NCBI GenBank assembly: GCA_002900995.3
Contig: CM035315.1
Coordinates: forward strand, 2,635,826-2,699,825
DNA: 64,000 bases
Direction: 5' to 3'
Source of the DNA: Ganoderma boninense
Taxonomy: Eukaryota > Basidiomycota > Agaricomycetes > Polyporales > Polyporaceae
Position numbers and translations under genes: made by a program. How positions within the stretch are numbered: position 1 is the stretch's first letter; the number at the start of each line of letters is the position of its first letter. Below are positions 12,421 to 24,338 of the stretch, one piece after another. The notes beneath the pieces were generated by a model. The model made no database searches. It saw nothing but the letters and a program-made list of their open reading frames with translations, and had not been told where the DNA came from.

Positions 12421-13612
12421 TTACCCCCACCGACTTCTGTCCCTCCCTTTCCCATATCCACCGCCGAGCACCCCCTCCCCTGCGCTCCGATAAGCCCCAC
12501 CACGGTTGGACGGATTGTAGGGTTGGTGGCGACCAGGTTTGCCAGCTTCGACACGCTGACGATGTGCGGATGAGGACGAACCCGCAGTGAAGTCGATACG
12601 AGAGCGTTGGGACGAATGCTGCGATGCTGAGGTCGCCTCTGAGCGTGTTTTCTGCGCCTCTGCTATCCGGTCCGCGTACCACTCTTCCTTCATGTCGGTG
12701 GGATCCCAAATGTGTTTCGGGAAGTTGGTTGTGCGTTCATCGACGTCCACAAACTCTACCAGCTTCGTATAGAGATGAGGATTTCGGAATGCGCGATTGG
12801 ACATGAGAGAGTCATTGAAATGCCGGGGATTTTCCGCGTCTCGTTTGAGGGCAAGAAAATTGTTGACCTTCGCCTGAATACAAAGGAGTGCCGTAAGGTG
12901 AGTTCCAGGGTCCAATTTGAAGGGACGGATAAAGGGGCAGACTACGTACTCTGATGGCCTCATCGCACGGTTCTGTTGGCTCTGGAGGGATGCCCCAATC
13001 CTGCAAACCGGGTATGGGTGGCGGTCGAAGGAGCTGTCGTATGCGCGCCATTTCGTCCGTGGCGTCGTCCATGCCTGAAGGTAGGGGTATGGAAACATTT
13101 TGTGACTGTGAGGAGGTTTGGAGTGGGAGGGATGATGGACCGGGTTCGGGCTGGTCGTCGGGAAGACGAGACCTAGGATGGGGCTTTGAAGGAGCATGGC
13201 GACGAATGATGACAGCGGGCCTCGAGGGGGTTGAAGACGCGCTGGGACGGGTTAGATCTACAAAAAAGAGATGGCGAAGGGGATGAGAATGGAAGGCGAG
13301 GAGAAAAAGAGCAAGACGGACTTTCTGACGAGGCTGAAGCACGTGTGCTCAGCTGGACGCCCTGGCCAAAAAGGAAGGGATGGAGAGCAAGGAGGGAAAC
13401 AGAGCTGGGTGAGGGTGGCAGTGAATGCTCTCACATCGGTGTCATGTTTTGAGAGAATGCTTGGGCGAGTAGCAGACGGGTTGGACTGGGTTCGAGAGGA
13501 ATCGTCCTCAAGGTCGCTGAGGGGGTCGTCGCCATAGTTGCCAAGGCCTGTGAGGGGTTATGAGCGAAGGACGGGATCGAAAGACAGGGTTAGGTAGACC
13601 TGGGATGGGCAT
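12421..13612 (-). CDS. SAP30BP / HCNGP family protein (transcription and splicing co-factor)
   Basis: Five minus-strand exons give 301 aa: 13612-13600 (13 nt), 13547-13435, 13361-13343 (19 nt), 13257-12950 and 12873-12421. The total of 906 nt is divisible by three and every junction is GT-AG. The N-terminus reads MPIPGLGNYGDDPLSD, the acidic start usual in the family. The HCNGP core begins near residue 151: HFNDSLMSNRAFRNPHLY, then EFVDVDERTTNFPKHIWDP and WYADRIAEAQKTRSE. The tail is Gly/Arg-rich and ends DRSRWG. In animals SAP30BP binds the SAP30 co-repressor and, with RBM17, helps splice short introns. The fungal role is inferred to be nuclear RNA processing or transcription. It shares a 373-base divergent promoter with the Zn2Cys6 gene. 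Confidence 0.9.
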
Positions 13613-13985
13613 CTTGCGTAGTGAGCCTGGAGTGGGGCTGATGCAAGGTTGATGGGAGTGGGATGAGAGCAAGAGACCCTCGCTCGGCGACGCTGCGACC
13701 CCGAGCCGTCCGTGGCGGTCAGGCGCCCAAGGTTGCGTCGGGGGATAGACTAAGAGGACGAGGACTGCAACATACGCACAGGGTAAATCTACTTTTGGTT
13801 CCCACTGACCGAGTGCGCAGCGCAGAGACTGAACTCGACGGCGGGAGGGCAAGGGCTGATATGGAGGAGTCGGATGAGAATGCAGATCCCAGCGCCGCCT
13901 TGAGCCACAGCCTCTCCCGGTCCTCCCTCTCCTGGATCCTTGCCCGTCTCCCCATTTCTCTGCTGCTATGTGGATCTGATCTCCA
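13613..13985. promoter_or_regulatory. Divergent promoter between the SAP30BP-like and Zn2Cys6 genes
   Basis: These 373 bases separate two start codons that face away from each other, so the stretch must carry both core promoters. No clear TATA box is visible. The right half is pyrimidine-rich (TCTCCC runs), as is common before fungal starts. Confidence 0.55.
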
Positions 13986-16900
13986 ATGGCCGCAGGCTCA
14001 CCTCCGTTTCAGCCCCAGCCCGCCCAGTCCACCTCCACCTATTCTGCACAGCATGCCTCCTCTCTCTTCGACGCCTTCCTCCACCAATCCGACCCCGCCT
14101 TTCCTCCTCCTCAACCCAACCCCGCCTCTGGTTGTCAGCGGCCCTCCTTCTCTCCGCCCCCCTTAGCCCAGTCTACTTCTCCTGGCTCCTCCTCTTCCTT
14201 AGCCGCCGCTCTGGGCTCACAGTCTTCCCCCCGCTCACGCACATCCGAAGGCCACTCCTTCACCGCGGCCCGGAGCCCTCCAGAGCCAAACTCTTCCAGT
14301 CCTCCTGGTCCAGATACCCGAGAAGCGGATGCACAAAGTCCGTCTCATCTCGAGGCCAAGAAATCCAGGGCTCACCCATCTGTCGACCAACCCCTTACCG
14401 CTCATGGCAAGCCTCGCGAACGCGTTTATCTCGCCTGTCTTCAATGGTAAGTCTTGTTGTCTGTTCTGTTGCTTTTCAGGGCAAGAAGCCGAGATTGTAG
14501 GTCCCCGTGCATTGTCTCTGCAGTTGCTATGCAACACTCCCTTCTTCTTTTGAGATTGGGGTGCCTGACTTCACGTCTCTCCATAGTCGTAATCGCAAAG
14601 TACGCTGCGACGGCGCAAAGCCAGAATGCTTCAACTGTGTCAAGCGTGCTGACCCCACTGCTGGAACCTGTTCTTACGATGCCGCCCCACGAAGACGCGG
14701 TAAGGATCGCACACCCGGCTCCCGCCGTCTTGTGCCCCTTGAACCAAAGAAGACACGGACAACCCGCTCTAGGATTGAAGAGGAACAGAGACGGAAGAAA
14801 GCCGAGGCTGCACAAGCTGTCACCTGCGCCTCGGCATCCGTCTCACAGGTCGCCCATGCTCCGTCTAGTCATGGACCGATGAGCGGAGTATCCTCCAACC
14901 GTCCCGACACAAACTTCACTCGTCCAGGATTACATGCTGCCGTACCTTCCGTTTCCACTCCCTCCAGTGCGACGCCTGCTGCAAAGCACCATCACATGCG
15001 GTCATTCTCTCTGGAACCTCAGGCAGTCTCGGTCAGGAGGCAGTTCAATTTCAACCCCATCGAATTCCGAGACTTTGAACTCACATTTGCGCACCCCGAT
15101 GCCATCGCAATTGCTCGTCAAGTGGAGGAGCAGGAAAATCTGGACGAATATGGATCAGCCTCCACGGTCTCGACACCACCGGGAGTTCAGTTCACCCGCG
15201 AGACCTGGTGGGATGCCCTCCTTGCGACCTATTCTAGCTCCCCAACAGGGGCCACCATGACTGCAGACATACGTGACATGACAACGCAGATCGTGATTTC
15301 CGACCTTAGGTTCCTCTTCCAGAACGCCTTGCACTGGTTTGCCTTTGTTAACATCCCGCGATTTTTCGCAAGATTATGGGACCCACACCACCGACAGACC
15401 GTCCAGCCAAGCCTCATCTACAGTGCGTTGGGTCTGTCGGTGTTCTTCCAGAGCTCTGAACTCGAGAAGGGCGTGAAGGGCAGGGAGAAGGCGCTGCAGC
15501 TTGTGGACCAGGCTCGTGCCTTATTCGACGCAAGTCTGAGCTCAGGATGGATCGACATCGGTCTTGTGCAAGCTGCTTGGGTGAGATCCTCTCATTCAAC
15601 CTGCATACTCGCTCATTATCGCTCACATGATGCCAAATGGGTCTCACATAGCTGCTCGCAATATTTGAGATGCAAGCACACCCCAGGACAAGCACATCAC
15701 GAGGTCGCTCCGCCTTCAAAAATCTGGATTCCCTCATTCAAAGTCTCTCCCTTACCATGCTCGATATCGCCGATCCCCGAGCGACGATTTTCTTGCCGGG
15801 TCAAGTTCCTATCGTCCCGAGCACCACTGCGATGACGTCCTCTACAGCACCTCCGCTCTTCGACTACGAAAACGTTGCCCCTGGGCTCGCCCCGCCCGCT
15901 GTCTATCGTCGCCAACACGGTCTCATCCCTGGCCATTCCCACGCGCACAGCCATACTCCGCCCGCGAACGACTCACAATGGCAATGTGGATGTTCCTCTT
16001 ACTCCCTTGGCAACAATTGGCCGTTATCGGTTGATCTCGCGCCGGCGTGGACGTGCACGCCCATGTGGCCGGATGGAGTAAGCGAAGGGGAGATGCAGAA
16101 AGAGGAATGTCGACGACTTGTGTGGTCAACGGTCATGCTGACCGCCAGCCATAACACGAAGACGACGGCAGGGACAGATCGGGAGCCTCAACACCTATGG
16201 ATCAAAGACCCCGCGAATGTGAGTGCACGCTTAGGAAGGTTGAGCATTTGAAGGTGACAGGTTTTCATAGTATGCGCTCCTCTTCCCAGGCGAGAGTATG
16301 GTCCCACTCGGCGTCGAGTCGATAGCTCTCTCGAAGGACTCGGTATGGGCGCTGTACATGAGAGTGCTGTTCCTGTGGCACAGTTCCTTGCGCCAACGTG
16401 CCGATACAAGTCAGTTAGATGCTGACCGTGCGGCGTACGCGATGAGTGCGTGGCTTGAACTTGACAATGTCGAGACTTGTCTGGATCGGCATACCTGTGG
16501 AATCCAATCTGGCTACATGATGCAGATGCGGGAAGTCTTGTTCAAGTGCGTGTTGACATCTTTTACTCTGAATACCCCGCATTGGCTGACCTTTGAAACC
16601 CGCAGCACCCGGATGGTCGTCTCAAACGAATTCAAGAGATATATCCCAGAGGCGACGACGTAAGTTACTAGATGGGCTGTGGTGAATGGAGCATTTCTGA
16701 CAGTGTTATAGCTCGAGCGGCCAGCTGTTCTATCGAGAGCGGGCCGAACGTTGGAGTGAGTAATCCTTGGCTTACTGTATTCTGGTGACTATTGACATCG
16801 TTTCATCAGTGACATATATGCTTGCAACTGCCCGACATTTTCTGCAAAGTTTCAAGGGTGCAAACAGTGAACCAGATAGAAATAACCGGCGATGTTTCAT

Positions 16901-17348
16901 GATGTATTGGTTTATGTCCCAGATCATGAGGTATCGCTTCTGTTGTCAAGCTTTGTATGAATGTTCTTTCTAACCTCTGCATCCAAAGGGCTCTTGCGCT
17001 GTGGCACGCGGATCCATCGTTAAGCATTGCGCTGGATGTTGCGAAAACATTTGCTCCATGCGTCGAGTACATGATGATCATTTGGCCGTCACCAAGTATG
17101 TGCTATGTTCCTGGGATAGTGTTCACGAATTGATTCGCATCGACCTTGGAATGGACGCAGACCAACGCCGAGAGTACGAAGCGCTGCGTGGATGGCTGGT
17201 CCGTTCATGCATGAACGCTGGTGTGCCTCCACCTGAGCGTGCCATTCCATTCGTCCCTGCACCGCGCCCACAGGTCTCTTCATCCAAGTCTCCGCCGGAT
17301 CCGATAGTGACGGCGGGCGCATATAGCTACGGAAAGACTCTGGTCTAG
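13986..17348 (+). CDS. Zn2Cys6 fungal transcription factor
   Basis: Nine exons give 936 aa: 13986-14446, 14587-15580, 15652-16218, 16271-16545, 16606-16659, 16712-16755, 16810-16930, 16989-17095 and 17161-17348. The frame closes exactly. The binuclear zinc cluster is at residues 151-182 (ACLQCRNRKVRCDG, then PECFNC and the last Cys in GTC), spacing C-x2-C-x6-C-x6-C-x2-C-x10-C. Its second cysteine codon is split by the first intron. A basic linker (RRRGKDRTPGSRR) and a charged helix (RIEEEQRRKKAEA) follow, as in many dimeric members. The middle region contains the fungal-specific regulatory-domain pattern (QPSLIYSALGLSVFFQSSE, EECRRLVWSTVMLTAS, MYWFMSQIMRALALWHADPS). The N-terminal 140 residues are Pro/Ser-rich. 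It should bind DNA in the nucleus; the regulated pathway cannot be told from here. Confidence 0.92.
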
Positions 17349-20300
17349 CCGAAACGACGCCGTGGTCCTCACCTGCGCATTGGGGACGACCTGTCTCGAC
17401 TCTGTTTGAATGTCAAAGAGGTGCTGTATCGGTCTCTGCTACGATGATCGCTGTCCCCGTTCTACTGTATCGTTTACTGTACAGCTTCAAGTTATATCCG
17501 TTTTTGCATATACCACAATCGCCTATCTATGTACGTAGCATGTACAGGGCATGTCAGATGCAGCTCGCCTGTCGTATACCCTACAGGCTTCCCAGGGGCT
17601 GTGAGAGACTCGAGAGGAAGTGTTCCTCGGGTCCGTGGTAGCTGTCAGGCTGTGAAATACAAGGCATCGCGCTGGGGGTCGTTAAGCTTGGCGAAGAGCG
17701 TTGCAAGCCCGCTTACATGTACGTATGCTCCGAACAGATGCTTTCCCACCCCTTGGGCTCGCAGCTGCACAACGGCCGTCTTGGATGGATTCGCAGCGGG
17801 AAGGGCGGGATCGACCGAGGTGGCTGAGTCTGTGTGAGGGTTCGTATGCCTGGCGCATGATTGATTGAGCATTGTCTGGGATCCGCAGAGGAGCCGATGG
17901 GAAGCGTGGGACATATGCGCAGAGTGGAACTGGACGCGAATGGGACGGACGTATCGTTGGTTGCGAAATCCTATTCCACGCACACTGCCTATGGGCATCG
18001 ATATAAATAATACGCATGTGCGTAGCGCACGCCGATGTGCCTCGCTGTCATTCTCTGGTCAGTCGTCCGAGGGTGCAAACTCGCAGCCGCTCGCACAACC
18101 GCCGCACGCGCCATTCGAGTCAGCTGCCATCGACGTCCGCATCAAAAGAAGAGGATGCATGATCCATAGCGGTGCCGTTGAACTCAAACACGGTTTCCAC
18201 TCGATGATCGTTTGAGCCTGCTAGTAGGCCGCACCTCAGCTGCAGATAGGCGATACAGCTATGGCAAGCTCGAGGTCGTGGCCGGGGCAATGCGGGGAGG
18301 CTGACTCTATCTGCGTGCTTCTCCGGTCGTTTCGGAAGATGGATGCATGGAAGGCAAGTACGGCCGTGGGCATCGTTGCCGGCACAGTTCCGCGGGCAGA
18401 AGCGACGGCAGGGCCAGCGCGAAGACCTGGGAAGACTCGGCCGCGGCGTAGCTACGCGGCGACTGCAGGGCGACGTCGGTGATAATGAACGTGAGCAACT
18501 TGATGCAGGTGGGGGTCGTTCGAGGCTCAGGCTGCCCTGCACCTCGACCTCGAAGCCGAGCTCACAAGCGCTTCGACAAGCTGGACGCTTCCCAGGAGGC
18601 CGCAGCTGTCATCGGCCGACAGCGAGAACAAGAATGACGTGCCTCTCGGGGTCTGTAGCTTCGCAAGGTTTGAGGGCCGACGGGCTCACAACCAGCTGAC
18701 AGTAACGGCCGCCCATCCCATTTCAAGGTCGCCGGACCAGGATCACAGAGTGCCCTGTCACTCTCCTCGGGCCCTTCAACGCATGGCCACAGTCATCCAA
18801 CCCGAAGACGGTGAGTTGGGGCTGGTAGAATCGCATACAGAAATCAAGGTGGTCTCTTCCGACATCCGGCGAATTTTTGGTTGCCGTGGTACGCAACTCA
18901 CCGTGGCCGCCAGCAGCGATGTCATTGTCAAAGCAGACGCAGCGGAGAGACACAGGCACTCGACTTTGAGGAATCGACCGACTTTCTCGCCAGTACCAGG
19001 AGTCATCGTGTGCATCGAAGTGTGTCCTGGGAGGATGCACACTTATGTTCGCGCGAAAGCAGCGTCCCCGTCTCGCGATCTTGGCTCGATCGTGGATTTC
19101 TCGGCTTGGGACTTGGGGGGACACTGCCGTCTGGCGTGGGACCCTCGTTGTTATTGTAGCCTTGAGGTCGATTGCCCAGGATGAGGGTTGGTCGGGGGCA
19201 TGGCAAGAGAGGAGGCGTATGGAGCCGATGAGCTGGGCGGAGGCTGGGCGTGCCGCTGCAGTTGAAGGGTTCCAAGGAAAGGCACCGATTTGGCAGGGAG
19301 AGCGATCTCCGCACGCGTGGAAAAATACTTGGGAAATAATGGCCGAGAAGCTGTGCTTCCGCGCTTCGCGTTTCCGGCAGCTCCGCATTGCGCCCGGCCC
19401 CTTGGGCGCGCCATCGCTGAGATTGCGATGCGCCCTAGCCATGACCCCATCCCAATACTACTCTTCCAGCCAACTTCCAGCCGCCGCTGTGTCCGAACGG
19501 TGTGGAGGTAGAACAGCCATCATGAGAACGCTGCCGTGGGGCAAACTGCGAGCGATGCTCACGGACCTAGATGATCGTCAGATTAAGTTGCATGCGAAGC
19601 CTCGGGGAGCACATCTGACGGTGGTACTTATACGTAGCGCCGCCAATGCTGCCTGCCAAGGATGCCGGTGAGCCTCGAGGTCCACGGCGCGTCCGAGGAT
19701 GCGGGGTCAAAGACGGGTGGCGCCCGATATTAGACCGTTTAGGGTTTAGGGAGCGGCGTAGAAGAAAGATGTGAGAAATTGGGGCCAACTCTTGTCCGCA
19801 TGTGGACGAGAGGGGTCGATGTACTAAGTATTGACACTGATCCAAGGGTCGAGACAGCACCGGGGGGCTATTGATTGTTGGAAGCCGTCCGATTTTCTCG
19901 GAGAGGGGGTGAGGCATTGGCCGTGGAGGGTAAGCACCGGTTGCGTACTTATCAGGAATACCAATAAATGGATGGATGTGGGTAGTATGGTCGTACATCA
20001 TCATCCGAGGGTGAATGGGAGAAGGGGGATATAGATGGAGATTGAGGGATGGATGGTAGAGGGACTGGTAGGAGGTGGTGAAGGGAGGTGTTTCTGAGGG
20101 GGCAGATGGCGACATAGAGGCCGGGCAGCTTCGAAAGCAGCGGCTGGCGCCTGATTTAAAGGTCACCGATTGGTGGGAAGCGGCGTTAGGAAGCAAGACG
20201 CGGGACCATCCAGGTGGGCACCAAGTCAGTGCCCAGACGCTGAGGGATGGCAGGACGAATGGTAGGCGGGGATTGTGGGGCGTCACCAGCTGCAGCTAAA

Positions 20301-21046
20301 AAGCAGGTAGAGATTGCAAGGGAGAGGGTCGGGGGTGGAGGAGAGGCATTGCCAAAGGGAGAGATGCGTGGGAAGGGGCGAAGGGTCGGAAGGAAGGAGG
20401 TCGGTTGGAGAGGGTTTGTTCGAGCCGGAGCGGCAAGAAGGGGGAAAAGAGGCAACGTTCGCGGAGATTGAGAAGACGGCGTGCGCGGGCGGGGCCAACG
20501 GCCACCGTCCTGGGCGTCGGAATCGGATGGTCTCAGACAGACCGTGGGAGCCGCATCAGCCCAGGCGGTGGCGGGGCGTGCGACGGAGGGACAGAGTAGG
20601 ATGCCGGCGGGGGCAGGCGCAGGCGCTGGAACCGGAGGAGAAGCAGGTGCTGGACGTCGAGAATAGCACCGACGAGCCACCGACGAGCAAGGACCCTTCG
20701 CTTGACGCGGGTCGACGGGGGCCTCGGGCGGCGGGGCGGCGGGTCTCGGCCGGAGATCGGCGTGGGCGATTCGCAGCAGCGGGCGGCGGTTGGCGGTTCG
20801 CGGAGAGAGGAGCGACGTCAGCGGGACGAACGATAAGATCCCGGATCTGGGCGGGCGTCATCGCCCACGGGGGCATGTATGGAGTGGGCCCCGAAATGGG
20901 AAGCCGGCGGGCCCGGGGAGTGGTGTGGGAGGGGATCTGAGATTGGGAGGGGGGGGGCCAGTGTGTGGGCAATCAGCCGAGGGCAAGGCGGGTCTTAAGG
21001 CGACGGCGACCAGGCGCTTCGCCTCCAAATCTTCCCATCACCCCCA
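17349..21046. other. Long intergenic stretch upstream of TUP1, nothing recognised
   Basis: About 3.7 kb with only short or compositionally biased frames on both strands. The part from about 20,250 to 21,000 is strongly G-rich on the plus strand and precedes the Tup1 start, so a long regulatory or 5' untranslated region is likely. No domain-bearing frame, tRNA or repeat family was seen. Confidence 0.5.
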
Positions 21047-24000
21047 ATGTCCTCCACAATATACAACGTGCGCACCTCCCCCACCCCTGCCCCCCGTCCC
21101 ACCCCCGCTCACCCCTCTCCCCCAACAGCACAAACACTTACAGCCCACAGGCGCAGGCCCCAGGGCCCCAACGCCTCTCCACCCTCAACCGTGACTTCAG
21201 CCAAATCCGCGACGAGTTCAACACCCTCCAAGGAAGCAGTGCGACATGTCCGCAGCCAGCGCGACGAGTACCGAGAGCAAGAGTATGATTTTCTCTCCCC
21301 TTCTTCTTCACCCCCTCTCCCTGCTCATCCCCCAACCCCAAGTCACAAGCCAGGTCAACGAACTCAACATCATCCGCCAGTCACTCTACGACTCGAAAAA
21401 CTCAGCACAGCAAGATTCGCCAGCATACGCAGGACGAGGTCCCGCATTCTCGCCACAGAACTAGAGACCAGTTCAAGCTGTCGAGAGCCCAAGAACCCCT
21501 CGGCCTCGCCTCTCTCGGCCGCCCGATCGCGAACGTGATGCCCGCGACAGAGACCGAGATCTGGCCCCTCAAGCCGCTTGACCGTGACCCACCCGTGAAC
21601 GCGACGCAGAGACCGTGCAATCTACGCGACCGCGAACGCGATCGTGACCGCGACGTCGTCATGGGCAACTCCGGTCCCCGTCCCGATGCTCTCGGACGCG
21701 AAGCCCTTGGCCTTGGCAGGCCACCCGTCCCCGCTGCACCCCCTCCAGGGCCTCCTGGCGAGCCTCTCGGTCCCCTTGGTCTCACCCCCCACGCTGGCCC
21801 CGTCGGTCTCGGCGTCGGTGCAGGTCCTGGAGGAGGTGGAGGCTACGGTGATCCTTACTACGGCCGTGACCGCGACCGTGAGAGAGATCGCGACCGCGAC
21901 AGAGACAGGGAGCGCAGTGCCATCGACCGTGAACGAGAAAGGGACAGAAACCTTGACAGGGACAGGGACCGCGACGGCCGTGAGGTCAAGCGCATCAAGA
22001 CCGAACGCGACCGCATGAAGCCCGATCGTGCAGGTACGTCATCTCTTCGAACCTCTCCGATTGTCATATTCTCATCCGCTCTCTCCGTCCGCTCTCAATT
22101 CCATGTTTATCATTGCGCCATCTCGTTGTCTTTGGCACAACGTTGTCCACCTTCCCACGCCCGTGCAACTGACTTCCCTCTAACTCCCTTCCGTATGTCT
22201 CGTCTTCGCTACGAAACTCCGGCCCATCCGGTGTCTGCACACGATGCAGACCTTTTTTCTCCCTCGATGAGTGCGCAACAGCCACCATCTCACCTCCCAC
22301 CACACCACCATCACCAGTCAATTTCTCTCGGTCCTGCTGCTCCCCCACCACCATCGTCCAACGGCGCTCCACCGACTCCTTCTGGACCCCCTTCTTCATC
22401 TGCCACACAAGCAACTCCCAAGCTTCCTCCGACACCTAGCGCGTCAACGCCGTATACGACAGGGCCAGGAGGACCAGGGCCGGGACCGGGCGCTCCAGGG
22501 CCAGGGCAGGAAGGCGTGAACGGGGTTATGGGTGAGTCCTGAAGGACGGGACGAGTTCCTTCCTTCTCGGCCTTTTATGTTTCATTCCACTTGCTAATCA
22601 CCGCCCTTGCCTTTTTGTGCCCTGTCTCATACGCCACTGCGTGCATGTCTACCTCTTCGTTGCTCAAATATGGCAGGTCCGCAACCGTACCCACCGACCC
22701 CGACGGCCACCTCTGCGTCTGCCCAAGAGCCACCAAACTCGATGGCCGTGGCAACTCTCCCTCCTCCTCCCGGATCGTCGGCTGCGAATCCGCCCATGCC
22801 TGTGGACCTGAGCATGGATCCGCAGAGTGTGCCGCCCGAGTTGAAGAATGAGGGCGCTGATTGGTTCGCGATCTTCAACCCGGCGCCTTCGGGCCCAGAC
22901 GGGCCGGGCGGACAGCTAACGAGGAAGAGGAATCTCGATGTCCAACTGGTCCACACTTTGATGCACGAGAGGTACTCCTGCTTGTTACGCACAAACGTTC
23001 CTTCGCTGACCTTCCCGGCTCAGCGTCGTTTGTTGCGTTCGGTTCTCCGCTGACGGCAAATACCTCGCAACTGGGTGCAACCGGACAGCGCAGATCTATG
23101 ACACGAAAACTGGTCAGAAAACTTGGTTCGTTTCCTTGTCCTCTTGCCCTTTCCTCGTCTCATCTGGGAAACAGTGTGTTGGTGGACGAGGCGGCGAGTA
23201 AGACCGGGGACTTGTACATCCGGAGCGTGTGCTTCAGCCCAGATGGCAAGTATCTTGCCACAGGTGCCGAAGATAAGCAGATCAGGGTATGTCGCACTTC
23301 TCAACTCCACCGCCTCGTGCACGTTCTTACGCTGCGCCACAGATTTGGGACATTCAGAAGAAACGGATCCGGTCCGTATTCGAAGGTCATCAACAGGAGA
23401 TCTACTCTCTTGACTTTTCGCGCGATGGTCGGCTCATCGTTTCGGGGTCGGGTGACCGTACAGCGAGGATTTGGGACATGAACGACACGTCAGGGCAGTC
23501 GTGCAAAATTTGTAAGCACTGAGTCCATTTTCGGACTCTATTGTAGCTCATAATGTCTCAATCCCGGTGTTAGTGAGTATCCCTGAACCGGACAGCGTCG
23601 ATGCCGGGGTGACGTCGGTGTGCATCTCCCCTGATGGCCGGCTCGTTGCCGCTGGGTCCCTCGACACTATCGTTCGCATCTGGGACGTCCAGACCGGTCA
23701 ATTGGTGGACCGTCTCAGAGGACATCGCGATTCTGTCTATTCTGTGGCCTTCACCCCTGATGGCAAGGGCCTAGTTTCAGGATCCCTTGACAAGACGCTC
23801 AAGTACTGGGACGTCCGGCCAATCCTACGCGGCCGCGAAGGCACTGGCCCTTCTGGTCCTGGTGGTCCGGCTGGCTCAAGCGGGAAGAACGGACCGGGTG
23901 GCAAGGCTGATGGTGGCGGTGACAAAGGCAGTCAGTGCACGATGAACTTCAACGGCCACAAGGACTACGTACTTTCCGTTGCTGTATCTCATGACGGCAA

Positions 24001-24338
24001 GTGGGTTGTGTCAGGATCAAAGGATCGAGGAGTTCAGTTTTGGGATGCGAACACGGCTGTCGCGCAGTGTATGCTACAGGGACACAAGAACTCTGGTGAG
24101 CCTCACTCTCTGACACGTTTATCACATTCGATTCCTGAATGGAAATGTTCGCGATCTTTGTCTTCAATGGCTGATGGAACACCTGCAGTGATTTCAATTG
24201 ATCTCAGCCCCGCGGGTAATGTTCTTGCTACTGGCTCTGGGGACTGGCAAGCACGAATATGTGGGCTGATACCTCTGCACTGTCGTCTTTGTGTATTGAC
24301 TGATGTTTTTTATTCCAGGGAGTTACCAGGCGCTCTGA
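21047..24338 (+). CDS. TUP1: Tup1-family WD40 transcriptional co-repressor, N-terminal part frame-broken in this sequence
   Basis: The C-terminal propeller is intact: exons 22250-22531, 22677-22971, 23024-23125, 23175-23286, 23343-23511, 23574-24095, 24189-24260 and 24319-24338 join in frame. They contain seven WD40 blades, e.g. [40 protein letters not shown] and [12 protein letters not shown], ending GDWQARIWSYQAL. Upstream, exon 21343-22033 carries the RD/RE-dipeptide linker and [10 protein letters not shown]. The tetramerisation domain ([63 protein letters not shown]) is recognisable but spread over all three frames between 21,151 and about 21,620. Tup1 binds the Ssn6/Cyc8 adaptor through that domain and represses many gene sets. 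I infer a working gene with errors in the assembly, or less likely a damaged copy. Confidence 0.9.

Noticed and set aside
19736..19752. TTTAGGGTTTAGGG looks like two telomere repeats
   Set aside because: Only two imperfect units, in the middle of unique sequence; too short to indicate a telomere or healed end.
20186..20972. Pro/Arg-rich and Gly/Arg-rich frames on both strands before TUP1
   Set aside because: They reflect the G-rich strand bias of this stretch and end without domains; treated as upstream region of TUP1.
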